Part shown: piece by piece, positions 8,670-16,833 of the stretch
Position numbering within the stretch: the stretch's first letter is position 1
Layout of the letters: each line of letters begins with the position of its first letter
Source of the DNA: DAOMNN01 sp050486545
GTDB taxonomy: Bacteria > Pseudomonadota > Gammaproteobacteria > Burkholderiales > Rhodocyclaceae
DNA length: 63,991 nucleotides
Direction: 5' to 3'
Assembly: GCA_050486545.1 (NCBI GenBank)
Contig: JBJHDM010000015.1
Coordinates: 1-63,991 of the forward strand
Notes under the pieces: generated by a model
Databases searched by the model: none
What the model saw: the letters and a program-made list of their open reading frames with translations, nothing else
Told to the model about the DNA's origin: nothing
Translations under genes and position numbers: made by a program

Positions 8670-9454
8670 ACGTCCCACGCATGAATGCCGCGCCGGTTCT
8701 GGAGGCCGATCGAATTGCACTCGAGATCGGCGGGCGCTGGCTATGCTGCGAGTTCAGCCTGCAACTCCGACAGGGGGAGTGTCTGGTTCTGCTCGGACCC
8801 AACGGTGCCGGCAAGACCACGCTGCTGCACACGATGGCCGGCTTGCGTGAGCCGACCGTGGGCGAAGTGCGACTCGACGGGGTCGTGCCGTCGCAGTGGG
8901 AGTCGAATGCGCTGGCACGCTTTCGCGGCCTGTTGGCGCAGCAGCAGCCGGACCACTTTTCCTCGTCCGTGCTCGAGACCGTACTGGTCGGTCGGCACCC
9001 GCATCTGGGGCGGTGGGGCTGGGAGGGCGTCGAGGACGAGGCCATCGCGCGCCGTGCCCTGGCCGATGTCGGTCTTGGACGAATGGAAGAGCGCGACATC
9101 GTCACGCTGTCCGGAGGGGAGCGCCAGCGCGTGGCGATTGCCGCCCTGCTTGCCCAGGCGCCGAGGCTGTTCCTGCTCGACGAACCGACAAACCACCTCG
9201 ATCTGCATTACCAGATCGAGATCCTCGATCTGTTCAAGCGTCGGACCGCCGATGGGTGCGCGGCGGTCATGGTGCTGCACGACATCAATCTCGCGGTGCG
9301 CTATGCCGACCACGTGATCCTGCTCGACGGCCGTGGCGGGGTCGTAGCGGGTACGCACGAGGCGGTGCTCATTCCCGAGCGGCTGAGCCATGCCTTCGGA
9401 CATCCGCTCGAACGCCACGAGGCGGCAGGCCGGATCCTGTTCGTTCCACTCTAG
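8666..9454 (+). CDS. btuD: Cobalamin ABC transporter ATP-binding protein
   Basis: This 262-residue ABC ATPase has Walker A GPNGAGKTT, signature LSGGERQRV, Walker B LFLLDEPTNHLDL and the H-loop VLHDINLAVRYADH. It energises the BtuC-type permease. The ATG at 8666 overlaps the permease stop by four bases; MNVPRMN is followed by a conserved beta strand, so the second ATG (8681) is also possible. The likely periplasmic binding partner is the btuF gene at 14913-15818 rather than an adjacent gene. Length and motifs are standard. Confidence 0.88.
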   Translation: MNVPRMNAAPVLEADRIALEIGGRWLCCEFSLQLRQGECLVLLGPNGAGKTTLLHTMAGLREPTVGEVRLDGVVPSQWESNALARFRGLLAQQQPDHFSSSVLETVLVGRHPHLGRWGWEGVEDEAIARRALADVGLGRMEERDIVTLSGGERQRVAIAALLAQAPRLFLLDEPTNHLDLHYQIEILDLFKRRTADGCAAVMVLHDINLAVRYADHVILLDGRGGVVAGTHEAVLIPERLSHAFGHPLERHEAAGRILFVPL

Positions 9455-9491
9455 GCCCTGGACGCTTGGCTTGCCCGATCCGGCGCCTGCC

Positions 9492-10679
9492 TCAGGGCAT
9501 GATCTCGACGTATTCGTAGACCTCGCAGTCGGTGATCTGCCTGCGTACCGGCAGGCTGGCGCGCGAGAACCAGTCGAGGGGGGCGTGGCGGTCGACTTCG
9601 CGGCCGATGAACTTCAGCAGTTCGCAGATCGGTTCGACGACGTTTGCGCGATAGCGCTCGTCCTTGCGCACGTAGCCCAGCCACAGGTTCTTCATGCAAT
9701 TGCGGCGACACCAGGGGAAGGCTTCACACGATTCGCAGGGCATCCCCGGTGCGGGTTGCAGCGGGCTCTTCTTCAGCCAGTTGGTCTTGACGTCGCCCAT
9801 TTGCATCTCAGGCGCGTACATCATGTCCGGGCAAGGGAAGATCTGGCCGTTTGGCATGACATTGAGCAGATGGGTCGATACCCGGCATTGCGTCAGGCCG
9901 GCGTAGAGTTCCTGCGCACGGGTCGGCAGGACCTTGTTGCGCAGGATCCCCATCAGCGGGATGACGGGGTAGAGGCACTGCGGGTCGGCGAAGAAGCGAT
10001 CGATGAGCTGGACGAGGACGGCCTTGCGCTTGTCGACCGAATCGTCGAAATACATCTCGTCGGCGACGAACTGCCAGTACACATAATCGAACGGACTGCC
10101 GGGCTGCAGCAGTTCGTCGAGTTCCTCGAAGCTCGTGTCCGGATTGCCCCAGGTTACGCGTGCGGTGACGCTTCCGCCGATGCGATCGCGTACCTTGGCG
10201 AGATTGCCGACGACCTGGCGATAGATGCCGCGCCCGCGATAGCCGTCGGTGATCCGTTCACCGCCGTCGACCGAGACCAGGATGTTCGACAGGCGGCCGA
10301 GCACCCAGTCCGGCAGGTTGTCGAGCAGCGTTCCGTTGGTCTGCAACTGGAAGCGGAATTGCGGAAACCGGCGCATGACCTCCAGCATCAGGTCGAGATT
10401 CAGCGTCGGCTCGCCACCGTAGAAGGTGACGTAGACCTCCTTGCCGCCGAGGTGCTTGTCCACGAAGGCCGTGAGTTGCTCGATGTCGTACTCGACATGG
10501 GTCTGCGACCCGAGTACGTCGCCGACACCGAGCGAGCAGTACGTGCACTTGAGATTGCATTTGAGGGTCGTCAGCAGTTGCATTTCGACCCGGTTGCCGA
10601 GGATTGGATCAGGATCCGATTCGGGGATACGGGATGCGGTGCAGGGAGGGTGAAACTGGACGGGCGTTCCGGATTCCAT
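9492..10679 (-). CDS. Radical SAM/SPASM domain protein, orphan
   Basis: This 395-residue radical SAM enzyme binds its first [4Fe-4S] cluster through C41, C45 and C48 (CNLKCTYC), followed by the YGGEPTLN SAM-binding motif. A C-terminal SPASM-type region carries further cysteines (CRVSTHLL, GQIFPCPDM, CESCEAFPWCRRNC) that should hold auxiliary clusters. Proteins built this way modify peptides or activate sulfatases; the closest remembered architecture is the AF1577-type group annotated as putative peptide-modifying enzymes. The start is set by GAGGA seven bases before ATG 10679. No precursor peptide, sulfatase or transporter lies next to it on the minus strand, so the substrate is unknown. It converges with btuD, 37 bases away. 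Confidence 0.8.
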   Translation of the reverse strand: MESGTPVQFHPPCTASRIPESDPDPILGNRVEMQLLTTLKCNLKCTYCSLGVGDVLGSQTHVEYDIEQLTAFVDKHLGGKEVYVTFYGGEPTLNLDLMLEVMRRFPQFRFQLQTNGTLLDNLPDWVLGRLSNILVSVDGGERITDGYRGRGIYRQVVGNLAKVRDRIGGSVTARVTWGNPDTSFEELDELLQPGSPFDYVYWQFVADEMYFDDSVDKRKAVLVQLIDRFFADPQCLYPVIPLMGILRNKVLPTRAQELYAGLTQCRVSTHLLNVMPNGQIFPCPDMMYAPEMQMGDVKTNWLKKSPLQPAPGMPCESCEAFPWCRRNCMKNLWLGYVRKDERYRANVVEPICELLKFIGREVDRHAPLDWFSRASLPVRRQITDCEVYEYVEIMP

Positions 10680-10806
10680 TGCAGATTCCTCGGGTGTCGG
10701 GCCGAAGCGTCGCCAGGAGTGCGGGACGCCCCACGTGATCGTCAGAAACGAGTACGAAGTTTACCGCTTCCGGCGATCGCCTGACCAGAGGGGTTCCGGG
10801 ATCTGC

Positions 10807-10837
10807 GATGCGGCACGTCCGCAGGACGTGCCGCATC
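10807..10837. terminator. Perfect hairpin between comEA-like gene and radical SAM gene
   Basis: A perfect 14-base inverted repeat (10807-10820 and 10824-10837) with a three-base loop lies six bases beyond the ComEA-like stop codon. No T-run follows on either strand, so it is a strong RNA hairpin that may end or stabilise the small transcript rather than a textbook intrinsic terminator. Nothing else is recognisable in 10680-10842. Confidence 0.55.
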
Positions 10838-10842
10838 CTGCG

Positions 10843-11127
10843 TCATCGCGCGGACTGCGATGCGCCGGCGTTGACGTTGGCCTGTTCGCGAATTTGCGCC
10901 ACGGTCCTCTCTCCCAATCCGGGAACCTTGACGAGATCGTCAACCGATGCGAAGGGACCATTCTGCTCGCGATACTTGACGATCGCCTCTGCCTTGGCCG
11001 GGCCGATTCCCCGGATCTGTTCCAGCGATGCTGCATCTGCGATATTGATGTCGATCGGTCCCGAAGCAAGCAACGCCACGGGAAGCAAGGCCAGGGAGAA
11101 CACCAGTGAACGAAGCAGTTTCATCAT
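10843..11127 (-). CDS. ComEA-like helix-hairpin-helix protein
   Basis: This 94-residue secreted protein has a signal peptide (MMKLLRSLVFSLALLPVALLASG) followed by a ComEA-type double helix-hairpin-helix DNA-binding domain (IDINIADAASLEQIRGIGPAKA and VPGLGERTVAQIREQA). In competent bacteria such proteins bind double-stranded DNA in the periplasm and help pull it in. Start ATG 11127 was chosen for GGAG eight bases upstream; the next codon is also ATG. It stands alone, divergent from the DUF4395 gene, with no other competence gene in the window. Short single-domain forms like this are common in proteobacteria. Confidence 0.85.
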   Translation of the reverse strand: MMKLLRSLVFSLALLPVALLASGPIDINIADAASLEQIRGIGPAKAEAIVKYREQNGPFASVDDLVKVPGLGERTVAQIREQANVNAGASQSAR

Positions 11128-11256
11128 TTCGTCGACTCCAGTAGGTTGTATGGGTGGGTGCCGTATGGCAAATGAATTTTCGTGCGATCTGCAGAAAATG
11201 TCAAACAAGTATGCAAAAAAGATTGCCCGGGTATTGATCGAGTAGCGGTTGCTGTA

Positions 11257-11284
11257 TTGCAATATAAGCACGAACTGATATAAT
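11257..11284 (+). promoter_or_regulatory. Sigma-70-type promoter for DUF4395 gene
   Basis: TTGCAA (11257-11262) and a perfect TATAAT (11279-11284) are separated by 16 bases, giving a start near 11291, about 27 bases ahead of the ATG. The 190-base region 11128-11317 is strikingly AT-rich and also has to hold the divergent comEA-like promoter, which I cannot place. Confidence 0.7.
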
Positions 11285-11317
11285 CGCGGCCATACGATTC
11301 CCGAATGGAGGTGTTTC

Positions 11318-11737
11318 ATGTTGCGTTTCGATATTGCCCCGGTGTGTTCCAATGCCTACCGGATCCAGGCGGCGGCCACTTTTGCGATCAGTGCGCTGTA
11401 CCTGTTTACCCCGTATCAGTGGGTGGCCGTCGTGCTGGCTCTTGGTGGGCTGTTGCGCGGTTTCGTGTCGCCGCACAAATGCCCGTCGTACAAGCTGTTC
11501 TCGGCGATCACTGCCAAGGCGGGGCTGGCGAGGCCGGTCAATGCCGGCGCGAAGATGTTCGCCGACAAACTGGTTGCGATCGCCGGCGGCGTCATGGTGT
11601 TGAGCTGGGTCTTCGGGTCGGCCATCGGGCAGGTTCCGGCGGTGGCCCTGCTCGTGTTCTCGTTCGTCGATCTTGCGATCGGGTTTTGCGCGGCGTGCTG
11701 GGCCTACGGACTCTGGTACAAGGTTCGAGGCGCCTGA
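11318..11737 (+). CDS. DUF4395 family membrane protein
   Basis: This 139-residue inner-membrane protein matches the DUF4395 family by its N-terminal segment with VCSNAYRIQAAATF, the HKCPSYK motif after helix two, and the FCAACWAYGLWYK ending. Four hydrophobic helices are visible (about 18-32, 34-49, 85-102, 107-125). Its function is not established; the conserved cysteines (C10, C55, C127, C130 region) suggest a metal or redox link, which is inference. Ribosome binding site GGAGG six bases before the ATG and a consensus promoter suggest steady expression as a single gene, ended by the terminator at 11794-11827. Confidence 0.8.
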   Translation: MLRFDIAPVCSNAYRIQAAATFAISALYLFTPYQWVAVVLALGGLLRGFVSPHKCPSYKLFSAITAKAGLARPVNAGAKMFADKLVAIAGGVMVLSWVFGSAIGQVPAVALLVFSFVDLAIGFCAACWAYGLWYKVRGA

Positions 11738-11793
11738 TCGGCCACCGGAGCCGGCGCCATCCCGTCCCGGGGTGTGCCCCGGGTGCACAACGA

Positions 11794-11827
11794 AACAGGG
11801 CAGACCGTGGTCTGCCCTGTTTCTTTA
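11794..11827 (+). terminator. Intrinsic terminator after DUF4395 gene
   Basis: A 13-base perfect stem (11794-11806 with 11809-11821) closed by GT is followed by a T-rich tract ending at 11827. It sits between the converging DUF4395 gene and rhlE and may also serve rhlE on the other strand, where a shorter T stretch follows. Confidence 0.85.
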
Positions 11828-11864
11828 TGATGATGCGGCACGCATCACCGCCGCGGGTCCGCGT

Positions 11865-13367
11865 TTAGCGATTCCGCGAACCCGTCCGGGCCGTGAACAG
11901 TGCGGCCGTTTGCGAAGTGCGGCGACCGCTGCCGCCGCCCGGCTTGTGCGGGTGACCGATCCGATTGCCGTTGGCCTCGGGGCGTCGGGGTTCGATCCGG
12001 TTTCCGTCGATATCCTTCCGGGGAGGGTCGATCCGGTTCCCGTTGGGCTCGGCCGCGCGCTGCGGCTTGCGACCGGGTTGGCCCGAGGCGGGGCGAGGAG
12101 CGGTTCGTGGATCGGGGCGGCTCGGGCGGCGTCCGTTGCCGGCCTCGTTCGCGGTCTTGCGCGGGGTGCGACTCGGGGCACTGCGAGGGGGCCTTGGCGC
12201 CTCCTCCTCGGGCTTCGCCAGCGGTACGAAGCCGTCCGGGGTGGCCCGCTCGATGCGGTGCTTGATCAGCCGCTCGATCCCGGCGAGGTGCTTGCTCTCC
12301 TCGGTGTCGACCAGCGAGATCGCGTGTCCGGTGCTGCCGGCGCGGCCGGTTCGCCCGATACGGTGCACGTAGTCCTCGGGTACGTTCGGCAACTCGAAGT
12401 TGACGACATGGGGCAACTGGTCGATATCCAGGCCGCGTGCGGCGATGTCGGTCGCCACGAGCACCGGGAGTGAACCGTCCTTGAATTGCGCGAGCGCACG
12501 GGTGCGTGCGGCCTGGCTCTTGTTGCCGTGAATCGCCGCGGCGCCGATGTCCTGCTTGCCGAGGTATTCGGCGAGCTTGTTGGCGCCGTGCTTGGTGCGG
12601 GTAAACACGAGCACCTGTTTCCAGTCGCCCTGCTTGACCAGGTGGGCGAGCAATTCGCGCTTTTGCTTCTGCGCGATGAGGTAGACGGATTGCGAAACGA
12701 GTTCCGACGTGGTGTTGCGGCGTGCGACCTCCACACATTCCGGATGGTTCAGCAGACCGTTGGCCAGTTCGCGGATCTCGTCGGAAAAGGTCGCGGAGAA
12801 CAGCAGGTTCTGTCGCTGCTTCGGCAGCAGAGCGAGGATCTTGCGGATGTCGCGAATGAAGCCCATGTCGAGCATGCGGTCGGCTTCGTCGAGAATCAGG
12901 ATCTCGATCCCCGACAGGTCCAGGGTCTTCTGTCCGACGTGGTCGAGCAGACGCCCCGGGGTCGCGACGAGGAGGTCGATGCGCTTCTTCAGCGCCTGGT
13001 ACTGCGGGTTGATATTGACGCCCCCGAACATGACCATCGAACTCAGCTGCAGATAGCGGCCATAGGTTTCGACGGACTCCTGGACCTGCGCGGCCAGTTC
13101 GCGCGTCGGGGTCAGCACGAGGCAGCGCGGACGGCCGGGTTTTTGCGTCGGGGCTGCGGTATTCGAGAGCCGGTGCAGAACCGGCAGCGTGAAGCCGGCG
13201 GTCTTTCCGGTTCCGGTCTGGGCGGCTGCGAGCAGGTCGCGGCCTGCCAGGACCAGCGGGATCGCCTGGGCCTGGATCGGTGTGGGCGTGGTGTAGCCGG
13301 TGTCGGCGACGGCACGCAATAGGGGTTCGGCCAGTCCGAGACCGGCGAAGGTGGTTTGAATCGTCAT
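11865..13367 (-). CDS. rhlE: DEAD-box ATP-dependent RNA helicase, RhlE type
   Basis: This 500-residue RNA helicase unwinds short RNA duplexes in the cytosol. All core motifs are present: Q motif TPTPIQAQAIP, Walker A AAQTGTGKT, VLTPTRELAAQV, DEAD in LDEADRMLDMGF, SAT in FSATFSDEI, and HRIGRTGR. After the two RecA folds (to about residue 375) comes a basic, disordered tail of roughly 120 residues with three imperfect GNRI repeats, probably for RNA or ribosome contact. ATG 13367 is used because GGAG lies upstream; a GTG four codons earlier sits too close to that site. It is monocistronic. The upstream gap up to 13776 is described under the repeat and promoter there. Confidence 0.92.
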   Translation of the reverse strand: MTIQTTFAGLGLAEPLLRAVADTGYTTPTPIQAQAIPLVLAGRDLLAAAQTGTGKTAGFTLPVLHRLSNTAAPTQKPGRPRCLVLTPTRELAAQVQESVETYGRYLQLSSMVMFGGVNINPQYQALKKRIDLLVATPGRLLDHVGQKTLDLSGIEILILDEADRMLDMGFIRDIRKILALLPKQRQNLLFSATFSDEIRELANGLLNHPECVEVARRNTTSELVSQSVYLIAQKQKRELLAHLVKQGDWKQVLVFTRTKHGANKLAEYLGKQDIGAAAIHGNKSQAARTRALAQFKDGSLPVLVATDIAARGLDIDQLPHVVNFELPNVPEDYVHRIGRTGRAGSTGHAISLVDTEESKHLAGIERLIKHRIERATPDGFVPLAKPEEEAPRPPRSAPSRTPRKTANEAGNGRRPSRPDPRTAPRPASGQPGRKPQRAAEPNGNRIDPPRKDIDGNRIEPRRPEANGNRIGHPHKPGGGSGRRTSQTAALFTARTGSRNR

Positions 13368-13598
13368 GCGGGTGAACACTCCAGCGACAGCCTGTCGCTC
13401 GAGTCGAGTGACACCAATCCAGGCGGGCGGGAAACGTGACCGTTCAGGTCGTTGGAAAGATACGCAGCGGATGATTGGTCCAGCACGCTTCGTGACGACA
13501 TGATACGTGCGCTGCTGCGTCGCAGCAAGCGCATTCGTAGCTTAGGCTCGCAAGGGGTGCGGAAGGCCGTCGAAGTCCGGCGCGCACCGTGCTCCAAG

Positions 13599-13693
13599 CG
13601 CCGAAGGCGCAATCCACCAAAGTGCGGGACGTAGCGCCGACTGGCGGCTTGCTTCGCGAAGCGGCCCTACGTGGGTGGTATGCGCGATTGCTG
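13599..13693 (+). repeat. Dispersed palindromic intergenic repeat, copy 2
   Basis: This is a near copy of the block at 85-191 in the same orientation: CGCCGAAGGCGCAATCCACC, the shared GTGCGGGACGTAGCGCCGA core, then the GGCGGCTTGCTTCGCGAAGC hairpin and the trailing GCGCGATTGCTGT. The first palindrome has lost its left GGTGGATT arm and the second hairpin has one arm mismatch, so this copy looks more decayed. It occupies the gap between rhlE and the M48 protease gene; 13368-13598 holds nothing else I can recognise. Confidence 0.75.
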
Positions 13694-13711
13694 TGTTCTG
13701 GCTGCCTTTGG

Positions 13712-13740
13712 TTTCACCGCGTCGTGGTTGGGGGTATAGT
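13712..13740 (+). promoter_or_regulatory. Possible promoter of M48 peptidase gene
   Basis: TTTCAC (13712-13717) and TATAGT (13735-13740) are 17 bases apart and would start transcription near 13747, 30 bases before the chosen ATG. It begins just after the dispersed repeat. Confidence 0.4.
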
Positions 13741-13776
13741 TCGAGCTTCCTGATACGGGATCACGGCACCGCATCG

Positions 13777-14916
13777 ATGGCAGGAAGAACCTCCGAACTG
13801 GCCGCAGCGCGTGCGAATCTGTCCCGACAGGTTGCGCTTCATGCGTCGATCGGCTTGGTTCTGGTCGTGATCGCAGCAGTCGGTTTGCTCGTGGCGGGGG
13901 GAGTGTGTCTGCTTGCCGCGGTGGATGGGTTCGTTTCCGGAGCCGGCTGGACAGGGGTGGCGTGGATGCTGGGCGCGGTTGCCGCGTCATGGTGCGCCTA
14001 TCGTTGCATGCGCTGGCTGTTCGCGGCCGGCGCACTGTCCGACGGAATCGAGTTGCCGCGTGAGGCCGCCCCTTCCCTTTATCGCCTCATCGACCGTGTC
14101 GGTGCTCGTTTCGAGGGTTCGCGGGTTGATTCGGTCCGGGTGACCGGAGGGATGAACGCCGCCATCCAGCAGCGACCCCGCTGGGGTCTGATCGGTCCGA
14201 TGCAGACCCAGTTGCTGATCGGTCTGCCGCTTGCCCACAGCGTCAACGAACGACAACTCGTCGCCATTCTCGCGCACGAGTTCGCACACCTGTCCCTGCA
14301 GCGCAGAGGGTTGGCGGCCTGGGGATGCCATGTGCGCGCCTGGTGGTTTCGCGTGCTGGAGCGCTGTCTGGACGATTTGCCGGATGGGCTCGCGAATCGT
14401 CTCGAGCAGTGGACCGCGGGGACCCTGCACACCGCTCGGAGACTTGCGCGGATCGAGGAGTTCGAGGCCGACCGCGCTGCGGCCCGTGTGGTCGGACGTG
14501 CTCTGGTGGGTGAAGCCCTGACGCAGATTGCCTTGAAGGAGCGTTTCCTGACCGAGGACTATTGGACCAAGGTCATGGCGCAAAGCCATTCGCTTCCCCG
14601 GCCGTCGATCCGACCCTACCGCGAGATGGGCCTCGGGATGGAGGCGGGCTTCCGGAACTCGCCCGAGCAAAGCCACGCGTTCCTGCGTTCGGTGTTTGCC
14701 GACGACTCCGGAAGTAGCGGCCTGCATCCGTCCCTGCCCGAACGGCTCGATGCCCTGGGGGTGGTCCCGGTCGGTGTGCGTGGCGAGGAGCGATCGGCGG
14801 CGGCCGACCACCTGTCGATGGTCCTGCCCCGGCTGTCTTGGGTCTTCGATCGCGTGTGGTGGCTGGAGGCGCGGCAGCACTGGCGTCGCAGCTACCGATA
14901 CGCCCGGCGCCGTTAG
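13777..14916 (+). CDS. M48 family zinc metallopeptidase, membrane-anchored
   Basis: This 379-residue protein has two N-terminal membrane helices (about 22-49 and 56-85), then an M48 peptidase domain with the zinc motif HEFAH at 167-171 and a downstream EEFEADRAAA carrying the third ligand. It resembles the HtpX/Ste24-like M48 group that degrades or trims membrane and envelope proteins; its own substrate is unknown. The ATG at 13777 gives a normal N terminus ahead of the first helix and fits the possible promoter; longer forms would read back into the repeat. Its last four bases overlap the end of btuF on the other strand. Confidence 0.85.
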   Translation: MAGRTSELAAARANLSRQVALHASIGLVLVVIAAVGLLVAGGVCLLAAVDGFVSGAGWTGVAWMLGAVAASWCAYRCMRWLFAAGALSDGIELPREAAPSLYRLIDRVGARFEGSRVDSVRVTGGMNAAIQQRPRWGLIGPMQTQLLIGLPLAHSVNERQLVAILAHEFAHLSLQRRGLAAWGCHVRAWWFRVLERCLDDLPDGLANRLEQWTAGTLHTARRLARIEEFEADRAAARVVGRALVGEALTQIALKERFLTEDYWTKVMAQSHSLPRPSIRPYREMGLGMEAGFRNSPEQSHAFLRSVFADDSGSSGLHPSLPERLDALGVVPVGVRGEERSAAADHLSMVLPRLSWVFDRVWWLEARQHWRRSYRYARRR

Positions 14917-15818
14917 CGCGGTTCGCCGCCTCCCCGCCGCGCACGAGCTTCTTCGAGGAAGCCGCACAACTGCTCGGCGCCGTCCAGAATCCGCGGCGTA
15001 TGCCGCTGGAGAAGATCCGGCGGGATGAAGAACAGGTTGTTGCTGCGGCTGGCACGAAGTGCCGGCCAGCGACGCCATTCGTCCAGCCACTCCGGGCGGG
15101 CTTCGCCCATGCCGCTCGCTACGATGACTTCCGGATCGGCCGCGAGTACGCTCTCGACCCCGATTCGCGGGGCAAGCTGGGCGAGTCCGCCGAACACGTT
15201 CTGCCCTCCGCAAAGGCGGATCACATCCGAGATCAGGTGTTCGTCATTGACCGTCTGGAGCGGCTGGTTCCAGATCTGGTAAAAAGTCCGTACCGGCGGA
15301 CGCTGCGCATGTTGTTGCTCCAGCACCTGCTTGCGCTGCCGGAATGTGTCCGCCGCGATCCTGGCTTGTTCGTGGGTGCCGGCGAGCCGCCCAAAGACCT
15401 CGATGCTGCGGGCGACGCCTTCGAAACTGCGTGCTTCGTTCACATAGACCGGGATGCCCAAGGCTTCGAGCTTGTCGAGATGCACGCTGCGGTTGCCGCT
15501 TTTCCATGCGATGACCAGATCGGGGCGCAGGGCCGCGACGGCTTCCATATCCACGTTGCTGTAACCGCCGACGCGTGGGATCGCATTGGCCGCTTCCGGG
15601 TAGTTGCTGTATTCGACCGCGCCGACCACGTTCGTCCCCGCGCCAGCAGCGAACAGCACCTCCGTCACATGGGGGGCGAGTGCGACGATGCGCTGCGCAG
15701 GGGCTGCAAGGCGGACTTCTCTTCCGGCATCGTCGGTGACGGTGACTTGTGCGTGTGCGATTGTGCCGAACGCCAGCGCGATGGCTCCGGCCGAAAGGAT
15801 CCGCAGGATGCTATTCAT
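14913..15818 (-). CDS. btuF: Cobalamin ABC transporter periplasmic binding protein
   Basis: This 301-residue class III (helical backbone) binding protein has a signal peptide ending at about residue 23 (TIAHA). Family features include RIVALAPHVTEVLFAAGAG, VVGAVEYSNYPEAAN, PRVGGYSNVDMEAVAALRPDLVIAW and YQIWNQPLQTVN. BtuF delivers cobalamin to BtuCD; here those partners are encoded 5 kb away. The gene follows cobD with an 8-base overlap, so it is co-transcribed with cbiB and cobD, coupling uptake with synthesis. Siderophore-type ligands are formally possible, but the context argues for corrinoids. Confidence 0.88.
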   Translation of the reverse strand: MNSILRILSAGAIALAFGTIAHAQVTVTDDAGREVRLAAPAQRIVALAPHVTEVLFAAGAGTNVVGAVEYSNYPEAANAIPRVGGYSNVDMEAVAALRPDLVIAWKSGNRSVHLDKLEALGIPVYVNEARSFEGVARSIEVFGRLAGTHEQARIAADTFRQRKQVLEQQHAQRPPVRTFYQIWNQPLQTVNDEHLISDVIRLCGGQNVFGGLAQLAPRIGVESVLAADPEVIVASGMGEARPEWLDEWRRWPALRASRSNNLFFIPPDLLQRHTPRILDGAEQLCGFLEEARARRGGGEPR

Positions 15819-16830
15819 CGTTTCTCTTCCTCAGGTTCAGCAAGGCCGTCGCCAGTCGTTGCCATCCGCGCTCGTCGCGCGGAAGTCCGAAGCGGAGACT
15901 GAGCGGTCGATCGAACCTGCGCACCAGGATGCCATGACGGGCCAGACCCGTATGAAGGGCCGCCGCCGCTTGGGTCTCGATCCATTGAAAAAGCGGGGTC
16001 CCGGTCGGCGTGCCTGGTCCGTGTGTGGCCAGCAGCGCCGCCAGCCGGGCCGCGTCCTGCCGCAGGCGCCGGCGGGTTTCCGACTGCCACGACTGGTCGA
16101 GCAAGGCTGCGCGCGCGACCGCACGGGAAGGGCCCGCGACGCACCAGGGGCCGAGGGTGGACGAAATCGCTTCGCGCAGTGCGCGGGGCGCGAGCACGAA
16201 CCCGACCCGTGCGCCGCCCAGGCCGAAGAACTTGCCCAGCGAGCGGAGGATGACGAGGTTGCCGGCGCCGCCTCGGGCGGCCAGGCTGTACTCGGGCACC
16301 GTGTCGATGAAGGCTTCGTCGACGACCAGCCAGGCCCCGCGACGCGCAAGTTCACGATGCAGGGCGAGCAGCCGGTCGACGTCGAGCAGGGCGCCTGTCG
16401 GATTGTTCGGATTGACCACGATCACGACGTCGGCCTTGCGTGCGACGGCCTCGAGCGAATCGGGGTGGAAGGTGCAGATGCGTCGTTGTCGCCACGCGTG
16501 GGCGTGTCCGGAATAGGTCGGGTCCGGCATTGCGATCCGTTCGCCGGGGAGGTGTTGCGCGAGGATCGGCAGGATCGCCTGCGTGCCCGGGACGGGCAAC
16601 AGTTCGCGCGTTCCGTAGTAGGCGGCCGCAGCCTCCTCCAGACCGTCCAGATCCTCGGGCAAGCGGTTCCAGGCGTCCTCCGGAAGCGGTCCGACGGGAT
16701 AGGCATGGGGATTGATCCCCGTCGACAGGTCCAGCCAGTCCTGCAGCGGGATTCCGTAGCGGGCTGCGGCCTCGCGCAGGCGCCCCCCGTGTTCGGGGTG
16801 GGGGGAGAGTGTGGTGTCGTCGATGCGCAT
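15811..16830 (-). CDS. cobD: Threonine-phosphate decarboxylase (PLP, cobalamin pathway)
   Basis: This 339-residue fold-type I PLP enzyme makes (R)-1-amino-2-propanol phosphate, which links the corrin ring to the nucleotide loop. It shows NPNNPTGALLD, the aspartate in VVDEAF, and the Schiff-base lysine in RSLGKFFGLGGARVGF. It resembles histidinol-phosphate aminotransferase, from which the family derives, but the N-terminal HGGRLREAAARYG and the position between cbiB and btuF identify it. In Pseudomonas nomenclature this gene is called cobC. The start is three bases before the stop of cbiB. Confidence 0.92.
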   Translation of the reverse strand: MRIDDTTLSPHPEHGGRLREAAARYGIPLQDWLDLSTGINPHAYPVGPLPEDAWNRLPEDLDGLEEAAAAYYGTRELLPVPGTQAILPILAQHLPGERIAMPDPTYSGHAHAWRQRRICTFHPDSLEAVARKADVVIVVNPNNPTGALLDVDRLLALHRELARRGAWLVVDEAFIDTVPEYSLAARGGAGNLVILRSLGKFFGLGGARVGFVLAPRALREAISSTLGPWCVAGPSRAVARAALLDQSWQSETRRRLRQDAARLAALLATHGPGTPTGTPLFQWIETQAAAALHTGLARHGILVRRFDRPLSLRFGLPRDERGWQRLATALLNLRKRNDE

Positions 16831-16833
16831 CGT

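Noticed and set aside
5716..9454. Siderophore rather than cobalamin uptake for the TonB/FecCD/ATPase genes
   Set aside because: The leader carries a full cobalamin riboswitch and the surrounding genes are cobalamin genes; no Fur-box-like sequence was seen.
10807..10837. Perfect hairpin as an attachment site or IS end
   Set aside because: No integrase, transposase or target duplication nearby. The position right after a stop codon fits a transcript end better.
9455..10842. Search for a precursor peptide for the radical SAM/SPASM enzyme
   Set aside because: No short frame with a good ribosome binding site and a leader/core-like composition was found in either flank. Frames on the plus strand here are shadows.
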